Shown here: piece by piece, positions 9,685-18,054 of the stretch
How the letters are laid out: each line of letters begins with the position of its first letter
Numbering within the stretch: the stretch's first letter is position 1
NCBI GenBank assembly: GCA_963700195.1
Contig: CAVOWQ010000044.1
Coordinates: 1 to 64,000, forward strand
Source: AP-15 sp963700195
GTDB taxonomy: Bacteria; Pseudomonadota; Alphaproteobacteria; ATCC43930; CGMCC-115725
Reading direction: 5' to 3'
DNA length: 64,000 bases
Made by a program: the position numbers and the translations under genes
The notes under the pieces: generated by a model
Database searches by the model: none
Seen by the model: only the letters and a program-made list of their open reading frames with translations
What the model was told of the DNA's origin: nothing

Positions 9685-10541
9685 GCGCGAACCAGGCCTG
9701 CTTCCCAATTGCCGCGATGGCACGCGTGCTCGGCGTGTCCAAGGCGGGCTACTATGCCTGGCTGCAACGGCCACCGTCCGCCCGCGCCACGGCCGACGCG
9801 GCCTTGTTGAAGCGCATCAAGACCGTGCATGCCAGTTCGCGGCAGACCTACGGGGCTCCTCGCGTTCATGCCGATCTGCATGGGCATGGAGAGAGGCACA
9901 GCCGCAAGCGGATCGCCCGTCTGATGCGTGAGGCAGGCTTGGTGGGCGCCAGTCATCGGCACGGTGGCCCGACAACAACCCGGCGGAACAAGGATGACCG
10001 GCCCGCGCCCGACTTGGTCGACCGCGACTTCAACGCTGCCGGACCGAACCAGCTGTGGGTCGCCGACATCACTTATGTGCCGACAATGGCGGGGTTTCTC
10101 TATCTCGCCGTCGTGCTCGACGCCTGGAGCCGCAAGATCGTCGGCTGGGCGATGGCAAACCACCTGCGCGCCGAACTGGTGCTGGATGCGATGGAGATGG
10201 CTGTTGGCCAACGTCGGCCCAAGGACGTCATCCACCATAGCGACCAGGGCAGCCAATATACCTCGGTGGCATTCGGCAAGCGGTGTGGCGAGGCCGGTGT
10301 TCGACCCTCAATGGGGTCGGTCGGTGACGCCTACGACAACGCCATGGCCGAGAGCTTCTTCTCCACCCTCGAGGCCGAGCTGCTCAGCCGCCGCCGGTTC
10401 GCATCCCAGGCCGAGGCCAAGATGGCCTGCTTCAGCTACATCGAGGGTTGGTATAATCCGGTGCGGTTGCATTCGGGCCTGGGATACCGCTCACCGATAA
10501 CCTACGAAGCCGACATGCAGGCCGCCATGACCAAGACGTAG
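9681..10541 (+). CDS. IS3-family transposase OrfB (DDE integrase core)
   Basis: A 286-aa protein with an N-terminal HTH_21 region (RQTYGAPRVHADLHGHGERH) and a complete rve-type catalytic domain. The DDE residues are visible in WVADITYVPT, HHSDQGSQYTS and AESFFSTLEAELL, and the end PVRLHSGLGYRSPITYE is the family signature. It appears intact, so the element could still be mobile. Confidence 0.93.
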   Translation: MSANQACFPIAAMARVLGVSKAGYYAWLQRPPSARATADAALLKRIKTVHASSRQTYGAPRVHADLHGHGERHSRKRIARLMREAGLVGASHRHGGPTTTRRNKDDRPAPDLVDRDFNAAGPNQLWVADITYVPTMAGFLYLAVVLDAWSRKIVGWAMANHLRAELVLDAMEMAVGQRRPKDVIHHSDQGSQYTSVAFGKRCGEAGVRPSMGSVGDAYDNAMAESFFSTLEAELLSRRRFASQAEAKMACFSYIEGWYNPVRLHSGLGYRSPITYEADMQAAMTKT

Positions 10542-10598
10542 ACTGCAAGCCGACAAACCGTCCACTGAAACGGGGCAACCTCAGTTCTCGATTTCGCC

Positions 10599-11387
10599 AT
10601 GCTCGACGGGCTGGCCTTTGCCCCTGAGCGCGGACGGCTTTCGGGCCATGCTCCGGACCTGGTGGCGCACGACCTCGGCCCGGTTGTGGAGCTAGGCCAA
10701 CTGGCCGCCGCGGGCCTCCTGCCGCCGCCGGAGCAGGCCGAGTGGTTACGGCTAGATGGGCTCAGTGTGCTCTATCGGGCGATCGCAAGCGGACGGGCAC
10801 ATTGGGTCTGTCCGGACGGCCGGCGCATCGGCTTCCTGCGCACAAGCGCGAAGCATCCGGACGACGAAACGGTCTGGACGGGTTTCGGCCTCGCCGCCCA
10901 ACAGGCGGCCGTGGCGTCTGGCTTCTCGGCCCGGACCGGTGCGCAACTCGCAGCGGCGATCGGCGAGATGCACAGTAATGTATACGAACACTCGGGTGCG
11001 TCGGCGACAGGTTTGGTCGCCTTCCGGGCCGGGGCAAACCGGTTTGAGTTCGTAGTTGCCGATCGGGGGATGGGGGTTCTGGAAAGCCTACGGAGTTGCA
11101 GCGACTATAGCAGCATGAACGATCATGCCGAGGCGCTGCGTCTTACTCTCACCGATGGCGTGTCGCGCCACGGAGCGAATATCGGCCGCGGCCGTGGTTT
11201 CCGCCCGCTTTTCATCGGCCTTGCCAATCTGAAGGGCTCGCTTCGATTCCGTTCCGGCGACCACGCCCTTGTCATCGACGGTAGCGACGCGTCGCTGATG
11301 ACAGCGCGCACTGCACAGAAGCCCTCCTTGAATGGGCTGTTGATCTCCGTAGCGTGCGACAATGCCAGCGTGCCGCGACGAAGCTGA
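10599..11387 (+). CDS. GHKL-type ATP-binding protein (histidine-kinase-like ATPase) of the cassette
   Basis: A 262-aa soluble protein. The ATP-lid motifs are the N box EMHSNVYEHSG near residue 122, the G1 box DRGMGV near 153 and a glycine-rich G2 GRGRGF near 195, as in anti-sigma-type kinases and MutL/Hsp90-type ATPases. No phospho-acceptor or sensor domain is seen, so it would act as a partner-switch kinase or ATP-driven clamp, plausibly on the STAS-like protein. The frame stays open upstream to the IS3 end (VLDFAMLDGL). The ATGA at 9296-9299 would encode MTAVWD, so the original start may lie before the insertion. Confidence 0.7.
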   Translation: MLDGLAFAPERGRLSGHAPDLVAHDLGPVVELGQLAAAGLLPPPEQAEWLRLDGLSVLYRAIASGRAHWVCPDGRRIGFLRTSAKHPDDETVWTGFGLAAQQAAVASGFSARTGAQLAAAIGEMHSNVYEHSGASATGLVAFRAGANRFEFVVADRGMGVLESLRSCSDYSSMNDHAEALRLTLTDGVSRHGANIGRGRGFRPLFIGLANLKGSLRFRSGDHALVIDGSDASLMTARTAQKPSLNGLLISVACDNASVPRRS

Positions 11388-11543
11388 GACTCCGCCAGCG
11401 GGCCGCGAGTGAGCTAATTCCGCGCCGGTTGAGGTCTTGGCCGAGGCGCTAGCGCGAGGTGAAGTATCCGGCCAGAAGGGGAATGATGCGGAGCAGCACA
11501 GGCTCCGTGGAGATTTGCCGCGGCTGTCACCGTATTCAGCCAC

Positions 11544-12332
11544 TTGTCCTGGGGCCTTTGGCACCACGGCTGCCCCGACCGTGCAAGTAAGGCCGCCGCC
11601 GAAGCGTTCGATGCCGCGTTTTACGACAGGGCGCGCGCCGAGCTGTCCAAAGTTGCCGAGCTCACACGGTACCTCCGCGGGACGCCAAAGCATTCGCTTC
11701 AAACGATCTCGCGGCGGCTGCAGAGCGTCTTCCTCGACCGGCAAGGCGGTGCTGCCAGCGGTGGCGCCGCCCCCTATCTCGACTATCGGTCGGCAAGCCC
11801 GGAAGAGCGCTCCCGGCTCGACGATTTGCTGAGCGCGAGCTGGCTGACAGACGCATCGAAGGCCGCGCGGTTGCTTTTGCCATCGAGCACCTTGTGCCGC
11901 GGCACGTCGACGAGGTTCGCACCCGGCGCGTTGCCGAGATTACCAAGGTGCAGAGCGAGGTTGAAGCACGCCTGATCCAGGAGATGGCCTTCTGGGACGC
12001 CCGCGCCGACGAGCTGGCGCTCCAGGAAGCCGCCGGCCGCGACCAACGTCTCAATGCCGTGAACGCACGCGGTATCGCCCACCACCCTCGCCGAGCGCCT
12101 CAACCGCCGGCGGGCCGAGCTTGAACGCGAGCGTCGGATAGCAGCATCGCTGCCGCAGCTCGTCGGCACGGCGCTCGTCGTGCCGATCGGCCTGATCCGC
12201 GATCCGCGCCGGTCGACCGCCGCCGCGATGAAGTGCTGCGGCACAGGCTTAGCCGGCTGCCGCCAGTTTCGGCGCCGCGGCCATTGGTGCCGTGATGCGA
12301 GCCTGTTCGAGCCCGTTGTTCTCAGCGGGTAA
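11544..12332 (+). pseudogene. C-terminal remnant of a large SNF2/DrmD-like helicase
   Basis: Three frames in succession give a continuous protein end: FDAAFYDRARAELSKVAELT and PYLDYRSASPEERSRLDDLL, then IEHLVPRHVDEVRTRRVAEI and SEVEARLIQEMAFWDARADE, then TLAERLNRRRAELERERRIA and LVGTALVVPIGLIRDPRR. This pattern (YLDYRSASP, then a coiled coil, then GALVVP) is one I associate with the C-terminus of large SNF2-type helicases such as DrmD of DISARM defence islands. The helicase motor itself is absent. Assignment from memory of the family, not from a search. Confidence 0.5.
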
Positions 12333-12532
12333 TGCAGAGCTAGACAGTCCGCAATTAGATGATGAACGTCGCCGAGATCCGCATCACCGAAGCCGTCTGG
12401 CCGGCAGACGAATACGTCGCCTCTCGCCCCCTGGAAGGCCTGCAGCCGCGTGATCTCGCACCAAGCTTGCGGGAAGGCCGGTGATCGCGACGACGGCAAG
12501 GGCAGGGCACATTTTATTCGGGTCAAGAAAAA

Positions 12533-12565
12533 GGGAACGGTGCAGTGTCTGGGGGGCCGGGTCGC
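12533..12565 (+). repeat. 33-bp inverted near-copy of the terS 5' end
   Basis: Bases 12533-12565 match the reverse complement of 14703-14735 at 31 of 33 positions. In the distal copy the sequence encodes GNGAVSGKPGR at the start of the small-terminase-like gene; here the plus strand reads GNGAVSGGPGR and then diverges. Confidence 0.8.
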
Positions 12566-12592
12566 GAGTTTGATCAGGCCGCCTTCACGAGC

Positions 12593-12642
12593 TGCCGCTT
12601 GCGATCCGCGCCGGTCTTGCCGCTTGCGATCCGCGCCGGTCT
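12593..12642 (+). repeat. Perfect tandem duplication of 25 bp
   Basis: The unit TGCCGCTTGCGATCCGCGCC plus GGTCT occurs twice head to tail with no mismatch, so it is recent or slippage-derived. The unit is not a multiple of three, which argues that the region is not coding. Confidence 0.9.
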
Positions 12643-12943
12643 CAAGAAAGGCCAGCGGTTCACGGGTGACGCTGTGGCGGCCGATCGCCTGATGCGGCGC
12701 TCCGCACAAAGCGCAGTTCTTGAAGTTGATGCTCCTTCGCGGCGCTCAGCAACCGAGAACACGAACTGCGCAATGACGGGAATGGGGCATGAAGAGTGGT
12801 TTCCCCGACAACGCTGAGTGCCGACTGTGGGTTCAGGTGGCGGGCCCGACCCCGACCAAACCTGTACCTGAACTCCTGCAGCCAGTGGAGCAGATTGGGC
12901 AGACGTTCGTTGATGCCTCGACGCATTGCCAGCAAGCCGCTTT

Positions 12944-14353
12944 TCACATCGCCGGGTGGCGCTGTGTCGCTTCCGCAGCAGCTTTCTTCTCGGCCGCTTC
13001 GCGGGCGCGCTGGCGGTAGTATTCGAGGATTGCCTCGCCCGGCATCGGCTTCACGAGCAGATCGGTCAGCGCCCACACCAAGGCGTCGACGCGGTCGGGT
13101 GAACGGTCGCCCAAATAACCTGCGGTCGAGAAATTCAGCATCTGATCCTCGAGCTCGCGGAATTCGCCCGCGTGGCGCACCTGATCCTTGTGCCAGCTTC
13201 CGTCGAGCTCATAGCCGTAGAGCGCCGAGACCGGCTCGGCGCGCACTGCCTTGCCGCGCGAGGCGTTGACGAGGTGCACCGGCACATTGCGGTCGACCGT
13301 GTGCAAGACCGCGCGCACCATGTCGCCGCCAAAGTTCTGCTCGGCGACGATGCGGTCGGCCTTGAACTCGCGGTAGGCGGTGACCGCGACGCGGGCCCAG
13401 GCTTCTGGCGGCAGATTGCAGGTGCGGTCGGCTAGCACATACGCGGTGTTGTCCATGCCGAGACCGACCGCGACGATGCCGACATTGTCGGAGCGCTGTT
13501 CTTCGTCGCCGCGGGTGCCCGACGGGTCGACCGATACGACGACGCGCTTCAGATCGCGCGGCACGTCCTCCGGCAGGCAGCGGGCGTGCTCGATGGTCTC
13601 GAAGGTCCACAGCGCGCCGTCGATCTCGGCCTGGTAGATGCCTTTGTAAAATCGTGCATAGTGCCGACGCGGCAACGCTTGCAATTCGTCAAGCGTCCCC
13701 TTTGGCAGATTGTCCGCGTTGTCTTCTGGGTTGATAAAGGCATGCGCGTAGATGCTGGGATCATCTATTGAGCGCAGCGACAAGGGATCGCGGTGCTGGA
13801 TGAACAGTCGGTTCGTCCAATGTCCGGTGCCGACTGGATTCAGGTCATAATAGGCGCGCAATACCAGACCGACATTTTGCGCCAGACGGGTGCGGGCAAT
13901 GATCACGGACGAATAGGGGATCTGTGAGCATTCGCAGAAATAGATGCTCGCGTATTCCTGCCCAAGGATCTTTTCGACGCGCTGCTTCTCGTCGAGACCG
14001 CCGAGCCAGATTTCCGATCCGTTGGGCAGTTCGACGAAACCATCCTGCCGACGGTCTCGCAACTCAACGCCAGGAAAGCACAGCCGCGCTACTTTGGGTA
14101 ATGTGTCGAGCCAGATCGAGGCGCGCGCCGCATTGAACCGCAGTCGGAGCATGGCGTGCCGCGACTTCTTAGCCCGCAATGCTCGGATCAGGATCGCCCG
14201 CACAATCAAAAAGCTCTTGCCGGATCGGGCGCCGCCCACCAGCATCGTGTGGCGCTGCGGACCCCGCAGAAGGTGGTTCAGTTGGTGCTGGCGCGCGGTG
14301 AGCCTAAAGCTCGGAATTGTCTTTGGTAATTCTGATGACAATCGGCTCGCCAT
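12944..14353 (-). CDS. terL: Phage-type terminase large subunit
   Basis: A 469-aa packaging motor from the ATG at 14353. The ATPase domain has Walker A GGARSGKS near residue 43 and a DEAD-like acidic turn in YASIYFCECSQ. The nuclease half has the RNase H-like acid VVSVDPSGTRGD, then IVAEQNFGGD and the late acid in SPDRVDALVWALTDLL. These are the marks of Terminase_6-type large subunits. It overlaps the upstream small-terminase gene by about 50 bp. The portal, protease and capsid genes that should follow are missing, so the module is isolated. Confidence 0.88.
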   Translation of the reverse strand: MASRLSSELPKTIPSFRLTARQHQLNHLLRGPQRHTMLVGGARSGKSFLIVRAILIRALRAKKSRHAMLRLRFNAARASIWLDTLPKVARLCFPGVELRDRRQDGFVELPNGSEIWLGGLDEKQRVEKILGQEYASIYFCECSQIPYSSVIIARTRLAQNVGLVLRAYYDLNPVGTGHWTNRLFIQHRDPLSLRSIDDPSIYAHAFINPEDNADNLPKGTLDELQALPRRHYARFYKGIYQAEIDGALWTFETIEHARCLPEDVPRDLKRVVVSVDPSGTRGDEEQRSDNVGIVAVGLGMDNTAYVLADRTCNLPPEAWARVAVTAYREFKADRIVAEQNFGGDMVRAVLHTVDRNVPVHLVNASRGKAVRAEPVSALYGYELDGSWHKDQVRHAGEFRELEDQMLNFSTAGYLGDRSPDRVDALVWALTDLLVKPMPGEAILEYYRQRAREAAEKKAAAEATQRHPAM

Positions 14354-14744
14354 CTTTGGCCCCCTCGTGCTGCAGCGTCTCTTTCCAGCCCATCCGGGTC
14401 TTCGCAAAAAAGATCGAAAGCATTGCGCGCGACGACTCGTTCTTGATCGGCTGCGTGCCGGCCGGCGGCGTCATCCCGAAGATATTCGCCACCATAAAGC
14501 TCCCCATCCGGGCGTGCAGTTCGGCCGCGCCCACCGCGATTTCGCGCGGAAAATGCTTTTTCAGCGTCCCCTCGTCCAATGCCTTGCCGGTCTGCGGGTT
14601 CACCACCAACTCGCAAATCATCGCCTGGGGGACGCCCAAACCCACCAGGATCTTGACATTGTTGCGTTGCTCGGGGGTCGCAACGAAGGATTTTCGCCCG
14701 CTGCGACCCGGCTTCCCAGACACTGCACCGTTCCCCGTCATCAC
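14304..14744 (-). CDS. Small-terminase-like DNA-binding protein
   Basis: A 146-aa protein located directly before terL, overlapping the methyltransferase gene by 4 bp (ATGA) and terL by 50 bp. It has an HTH-like core (VKILVGLGVPQAMICELV, then GKALDEGTLKKHFPREIA) and a helical tail, as in small terminase subunits and related phage-type DNA binders. Function is inferred mainly from position. Confidence 0.65.
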   Translation of the reverse strand: MMTGNGAVSGKPGRSGRKSFVATPEQRNNVKILVGLGVPQAMICELVVNPQTGKALDEGTLKKHFPREIAVGAAELHARMGSFMVANIFGMTPPAGTQPIKNESSRAMLSIFFAKTRMGWKETLQHEGAKDGEPIVIRITKDNSEL

Positions 14745-16060
14745 GCGTCATCAACGCGGCGCGCCGGCTCGGGCCGCCGATCCTGTGGCACTCGCTCCAG
14801 GGCGATCTCCTCGAAGCTTCGGCCATCGCCGTCGAGCTTGGCTTCTAACCCGGTGAAGGCCTGCCATCGCTTAACCGCCACGTCCACATAGGCCGGAGCG
14901 ATCTCGATGGCGTGGCAGGCGCGACCGGTCTGCTCGGCGGCAATTATCGTCGTGCCCGAGCCGCAGAATGGGTCGTAAACAGCCTGGCCCCGTGATGAGT
15001 TGTTCTCGATCGGGCGGCGCATGCACTCGACGGGCTTTTGTGTGCCGTGGCCGGTCTCCGACTTCAAGTTCTTGTCGATGTCCCACACCGTGGTTTGCTT
15101 ATGATCGCCGGCCCACTGCCCCGTCGCGCCCTTGCGCACCGCGTACCAGCACGGCTCGTGCTTGCAGTGATAATGACCGCGGCCGATCGCAAAGTTGTTT
15201 TTCGCCCAGACGATCTGCGCTCGAGTATCAAAGCCGCAGGCCTCTAGGCTGGCCTGCACGATCCCGGCTTTGATCCCGGCGTGCCAAACGTAGACTACTG
15301 TCCCGGGAAACAGGGCCCACGCCTCGCTCCAGTCAGCGCGGTCGTCGTTTTCGACTTTACCGACAGCGCGGGCGCCCAGCGGGCGCACCGTCTGGCCGTT
15401 GACGGATCTGCCGGCTTCATTCCGCCACGCCGGGTCGTAATTCACCCCATAGGGCGGGTCGGTGACCATCAAGTGCGGCTCGACAGCGCCGAGCGCGCGC
15501 TCGACGTCGATCGCGACTGTGCTGTCGCCGCATAGTATTCGATGCCTCCCGAGCAACCATAGATCACCCGACATCGAAACAGGATATTCTGGCGCTTCCG
15601 GCGCTTCGTCAGGATCGGTGAGTCCATCCGTCTTTTCCGCGAACAACGCGCCAAGCTCAAGCTCACCGAAGCCGGTCAGCCCGAGATCGAACCCCAACTC
15701 TCCAAGGCCCTTTAATTCGATCGCCAACAATTGGTCGTCCCACCCTGCGTTTAGGGCAAGCTTGTTATCGGCGATCACATAGGCCTTGCGCTGCGCCTCC
15801 GTCAGATAGCAGAGCTCGATGCACGGCACTTGCGCCATTTTCAGCAGCCGCGCTGCCATAATCCTGGCGTGTCCCGCTACGATACCGAATTCGCCGTCGA
15901 CCAGCACCGGATTGGTAAATCCGAATTCCTTGATCGATGCCGCTATCTGGGCGATCTGCGCTTCCGTGTGCGTCCTTGAATTGTTGATATAGGGGATCAG
16001 TGATGCCGTTTCACGCAGCACAATATGGTCGTTGATCCTGATCAAAATGTCTTCTCTCAT
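14741..16060 (-). CDS. ParB-domain DNA methyltransferase (prophage type)
   Basis: From the ATG at 16060 (another in frame at 16084) the protein has an N-terminal ParB/sulfiredoxin-like domain (YINNSRTHTEAQIAQIAASI, then GIVAGHARIMAARLL). A C-terminal N4/N6 amino-methyltransferase follows, with catalytic DPPYGVNYD near residue 215 and the SAM-binding DPFCGSGTTIIAAEQTGR near 385. Such fusions are common in alphaproteobacterial prophages and gene-transfer-agent-like clusters just ahead of terminase genes, probably modifying phage DNA. It is the first of three tightly coupled minus-strand genes. Confidence 0.88.
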   Translation of the reverse strand: MREDILIRINDHIVLRETASLIPYINNSRTHTEAQIAQIAASIKEFGFTNPVLVDGEFGIVAGHARIMAARLLKMAQVPCIELCYLTEAQRKAYVIADNKLALNAGWDDQLLAIELKGLGELGFDLGLTGFGELELGALFAEKTDGLTDPDEAPEAPEYPVSMSGDLWLLGRHRILCGDSTVAIDVERALGAVEPHLMVTDPPYGVNYDPAWRNEAGRSVNGQTVRPLGARAVGKVENDDRADWSEAWALFPGTVVYVWHAGIKAGIVQASLEACGFDTRAQIVWAKNNFAIGRGHYHCKHEPCWYAVRKGATGQWAGDHKQTTVWDIDKNLKSETGHGTQKPVECMRRPIENNSSRGQAVYDPFCGSGTTIIAAEQTGRACHAIEIAPAYVDVAVKRWQAFTGLEAKLDGDGRSFEEIALERVPQDRRPEPARRVDDA

Positions 16061-16084
16061 CTGAAAGCCGAGTTCTGCAGCCAA

Positions 16085-16494
16085 AAATGGCGGTTTGCGC
16101 GACTTTACCTAGCCCGGATTTTAATGCTGAATTGGGGCGGGGTAATGGCGGTGTTTATTAATCAGATGAATGCCGACCGTTCCATGCAACCCAAAGCGTG
16201 AACTCGCTGATCCGGCAGGATCATCGTCCGTTGTTGGCGACGTCGGCAATTTTCTCACGAAGGGGCATCTGCCAGTCAGCCCTCCGCGGCAGATCAGCGG
16301 TGGCTTAAGCTGGCGCCAGGCAACCAAGCGCGACTTCAGGTGCCAACCCTGCGCGATGTGGACAAGCGACCTGAAAAGGGCCGGGCGCTGCGTAGCTGGT
16401 TAACCCCGACATGACACAGATATTGGGCCGCTGACCCACTGGACTTCGGTGGCACGCCGAGCATGTGTGTCGTCGTCTTCAATAGGAGAAACCG
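16085..16494. other. Intergenic stretch between divergent genes
   Basis: About 410 bp between the methyltransferase (minus) and the next plus-strand gene. Only short frames are seen. It should hold both promoters, but I see no convincing -35/-10 pair. The AT-rich patch near 16110-16170 is the best place to look. Confidence 0.35.
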
Positions 16495-17322
16495 ATGGAC
16501 ACCACTGCTGCAAGCTTCACGGCGCGCAACAACGCCAAGCGCGCCGCTGAGAAGATGATCGCCGATGGCAAGGCGTCGGCGGTCGATTACAGTATTCGGC
16601 CCCGCGATGATGGGCGGTTTGAGATCGTCTGGAAGACCGTTCCGACCACTGGCGAAGTCGAAACCGAAATCGCCACGGCGGCAACTGCGGCTGACGGTCA
16701 CTACAGCACTAACCCGCTCCTCTCGGTCAACGAGGATCCGAGCGATGCGCCACCCAGTGCCGGGGCTGAGGAGGTCGCTGCTGCCACTGGCAATGAGCCC
16801 GCAGCTTCGAGCGTGCCGGCGTCCGGCGCGCCCGAGCGGGACAACAAATGGCCCGATGGCACCCGCGTGATGGTGCGCAACAAGCCCAAATCGTGGTCCG
16901 AAGCAACGATCTACACCCGGCTCGACGCCGAGTACTGGCGCGTGAAATACTCCTCCGGCGGCACCGGCATATTCAAGGAAGGCGACATTCGAGCTTACGA
17001 TGCCGAGCGCGATGCAAAGCGCGCTGGGCAGCCCCGGCGAGCGAAAGCGGCCGGACCGGGAGCGACGTCGCGGTCGCGCTATGCCCTCGACCCCGCGGTG
17101 ATCGCCGCCGGCAAACTGCCCGACAAGGCGCCGGTCGTGACCTCGGCGGCGAACCCGCATTACCAGAAGCGCTTTGACGAGCTGCACAAGCTTGCCGCCT
17201 CCGGCGATTGGGCTGCGGTGCGCGACTACAAGGTCACCGGCAGCAATAGCTATTCGAAACTGGTCGCACGCTATCAGCAGGATTTGCTGGCGCTGCACGC
17301 TGCTGCGGAGGCCGTCCAGTAA
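16495..17322 (+). CDS. Conserved hypothetical protein, 275 aa
   Basis: The start is well supported by AGGAGAAACC just before the ATG. The N-terminal helical region (ARNNAKRAAEKMIADGKASA) is followed by an Ala/Pro-rich linker and a small SH3/Tudor-like beta domain (WPDGTRVMVRNKPKSWSEAT, RVKYSSGGTGIFKEGDI). A C-terminal helical domain RFDELHKLAASGDWAAVRDY, then YSKLVARYQQDLLALHAA, completes it. That C-terminal pattern occurs in rhizobial hypothetical proteins. It probably binds nucleic acid, but this is inference. Confidence 0.7.
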   Translation: MDTTAASFTARNNAKRAAEKMIADGKASAVDYSIRPRDDGRFEIVWKTVPTTGEVETEIATAATAADGHYSTNPLLSVNEDPSDAPPSAGAEEVAAATGNEPAASSVPASGAPERDNKWPDGTRVMVRNKPKSWSEATIYTRLDAEYWRVKYSSGGTGIFKEGDIRAYDAERDAKRAGQPRRAKAAGPGATSRSRYALDPAVIAAGKLPDKAPVVTSAANPHYQKRFDELHKLAASGDWAAVRDYKVTGSNSYSKLVARYQQDLLALHAAAEAVQ

Positions 17323-17556
17323 ACGAGGGCGGAGCGCTGGTGCGCTTCGATGATCGGCGCGCCGCACGGGACCGCAAGGCTGCGACGCGCCGGCTTTGGC
17401 GCTCCGCTGCATCGGCTGGTGGCGTGCCTGTCTCGATGGTGCTGGCCACCCTGGTGCTAGCAGGCCGGCAAGTCATTCTTCTGCACCCGGCGGCTCACTG
17501 TGGCGCAGAACTTCGGCACCGGCTGTTGACTTACCGTATCGTCAAGGAGATTTGCA

Positions 17557-18054
17557 ATGCCGCGCGCGAGTTGGCGAGGTTTCCTGCGCCTTTCTCTAGT
17601 GTCCTGCCCGATCTATTTATCGCCGGCCACGACACGCACGAAATCCCTTCGCTTGCACCAGGTGTGGCAACCCGCGTCGGTCGATGTGGACGAGGATGAC
17701 TTGCCGGATCGGGGCGGAGCGCGACAGAGTTCTGCGCCATCGGTAACGCGGCTCCGCGCCGACAATCCCGGCGCTGATGGGAATGAGAGCCCCGCCGCTA
17801 CCCGGATCACGCTCCGGCCTCACGATCCGGGAACCGGCGAGGAGATCGAGAAGCGCGAGGTCGTCAAAGGATACGAATACAGCCGCGGCCAATTTCTCAC
17901 CTTCACCGCCGAGGAGCTGAAGGCGCTCGATATCGAAAGCTCAAAGGTGATCGATCTGGAGAGGTTTGTGCCGCGGGGTGACCTCGATCCCGTGTACTTC
18001 GACAGCTCATATTACCTGTACCCCGATGGTCCGATCGCGGTCGAGGCGCTCCGG
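17557..18054 (+). pseudogene. ku: Ku-type NHEJ protein, truncated by IS6
   Basis: The start MPRASWRGFLRLSLVSCPIY matches bacterial Ku, which binds DNA ends and recruits ligase D. The core continues with HDPGTGEEIEKREVVKGYEY, LKALDIESSKVIDLERFVPR and LDPVYFDSSYYLYPDGPIAV, then ends abruptly at the left end of the IS6 element after about 166 codons (usual length about 260-300). The missing half is not found on the far side of the element, so the insertion was accompanied by a deletion. The ring that encircles DNA cannot form. Confidence 0.85.

Larger units (their letters stand above)
9314..10577 (+). mobile_element. IS3-family insertion sequence, about 1.26 kb
   Basis: The element has two overlapping transposase frames and imperfect terminal repeats: the left end TGACCCGGTTTGGTGGAC against the right end read inward TGCCCCGTTTCAGTGGAC. 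No clear 3-4 bp target duplication flanks it (GGAT on the left, ACCT on the right), so an end may be misplaced or the copy rearranged. It lies between the DUF4417-like gene and the ATPase gene of the same cassette. Confidence 0.85.
12333..12943. other. Junk region between helicase remnant and terminase, with small repeats
   Basis: No gene supported. It contains a 33-bp near-copy of the start of the small-terminase gene (12533-12565) and a perfect 25-bp tandem duplication. The open frames on both strands have no recognisable motif. It looks like a recombination scar. Confidence 0.4.

Noticed and set aside
12593..12642. Tandem repeat considered as CRISPR remnant
   Set aside because: Only two units, no spacer between them and no cas genes; simple slippage duplication.
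16336..17412. Minus-strand frame of 358 codons opposite the 275-aa hypothetical gene
   Set aside because: The plus-strand gene has a clear AGGAG site and family-like C-terminus; the opposite reading has none.
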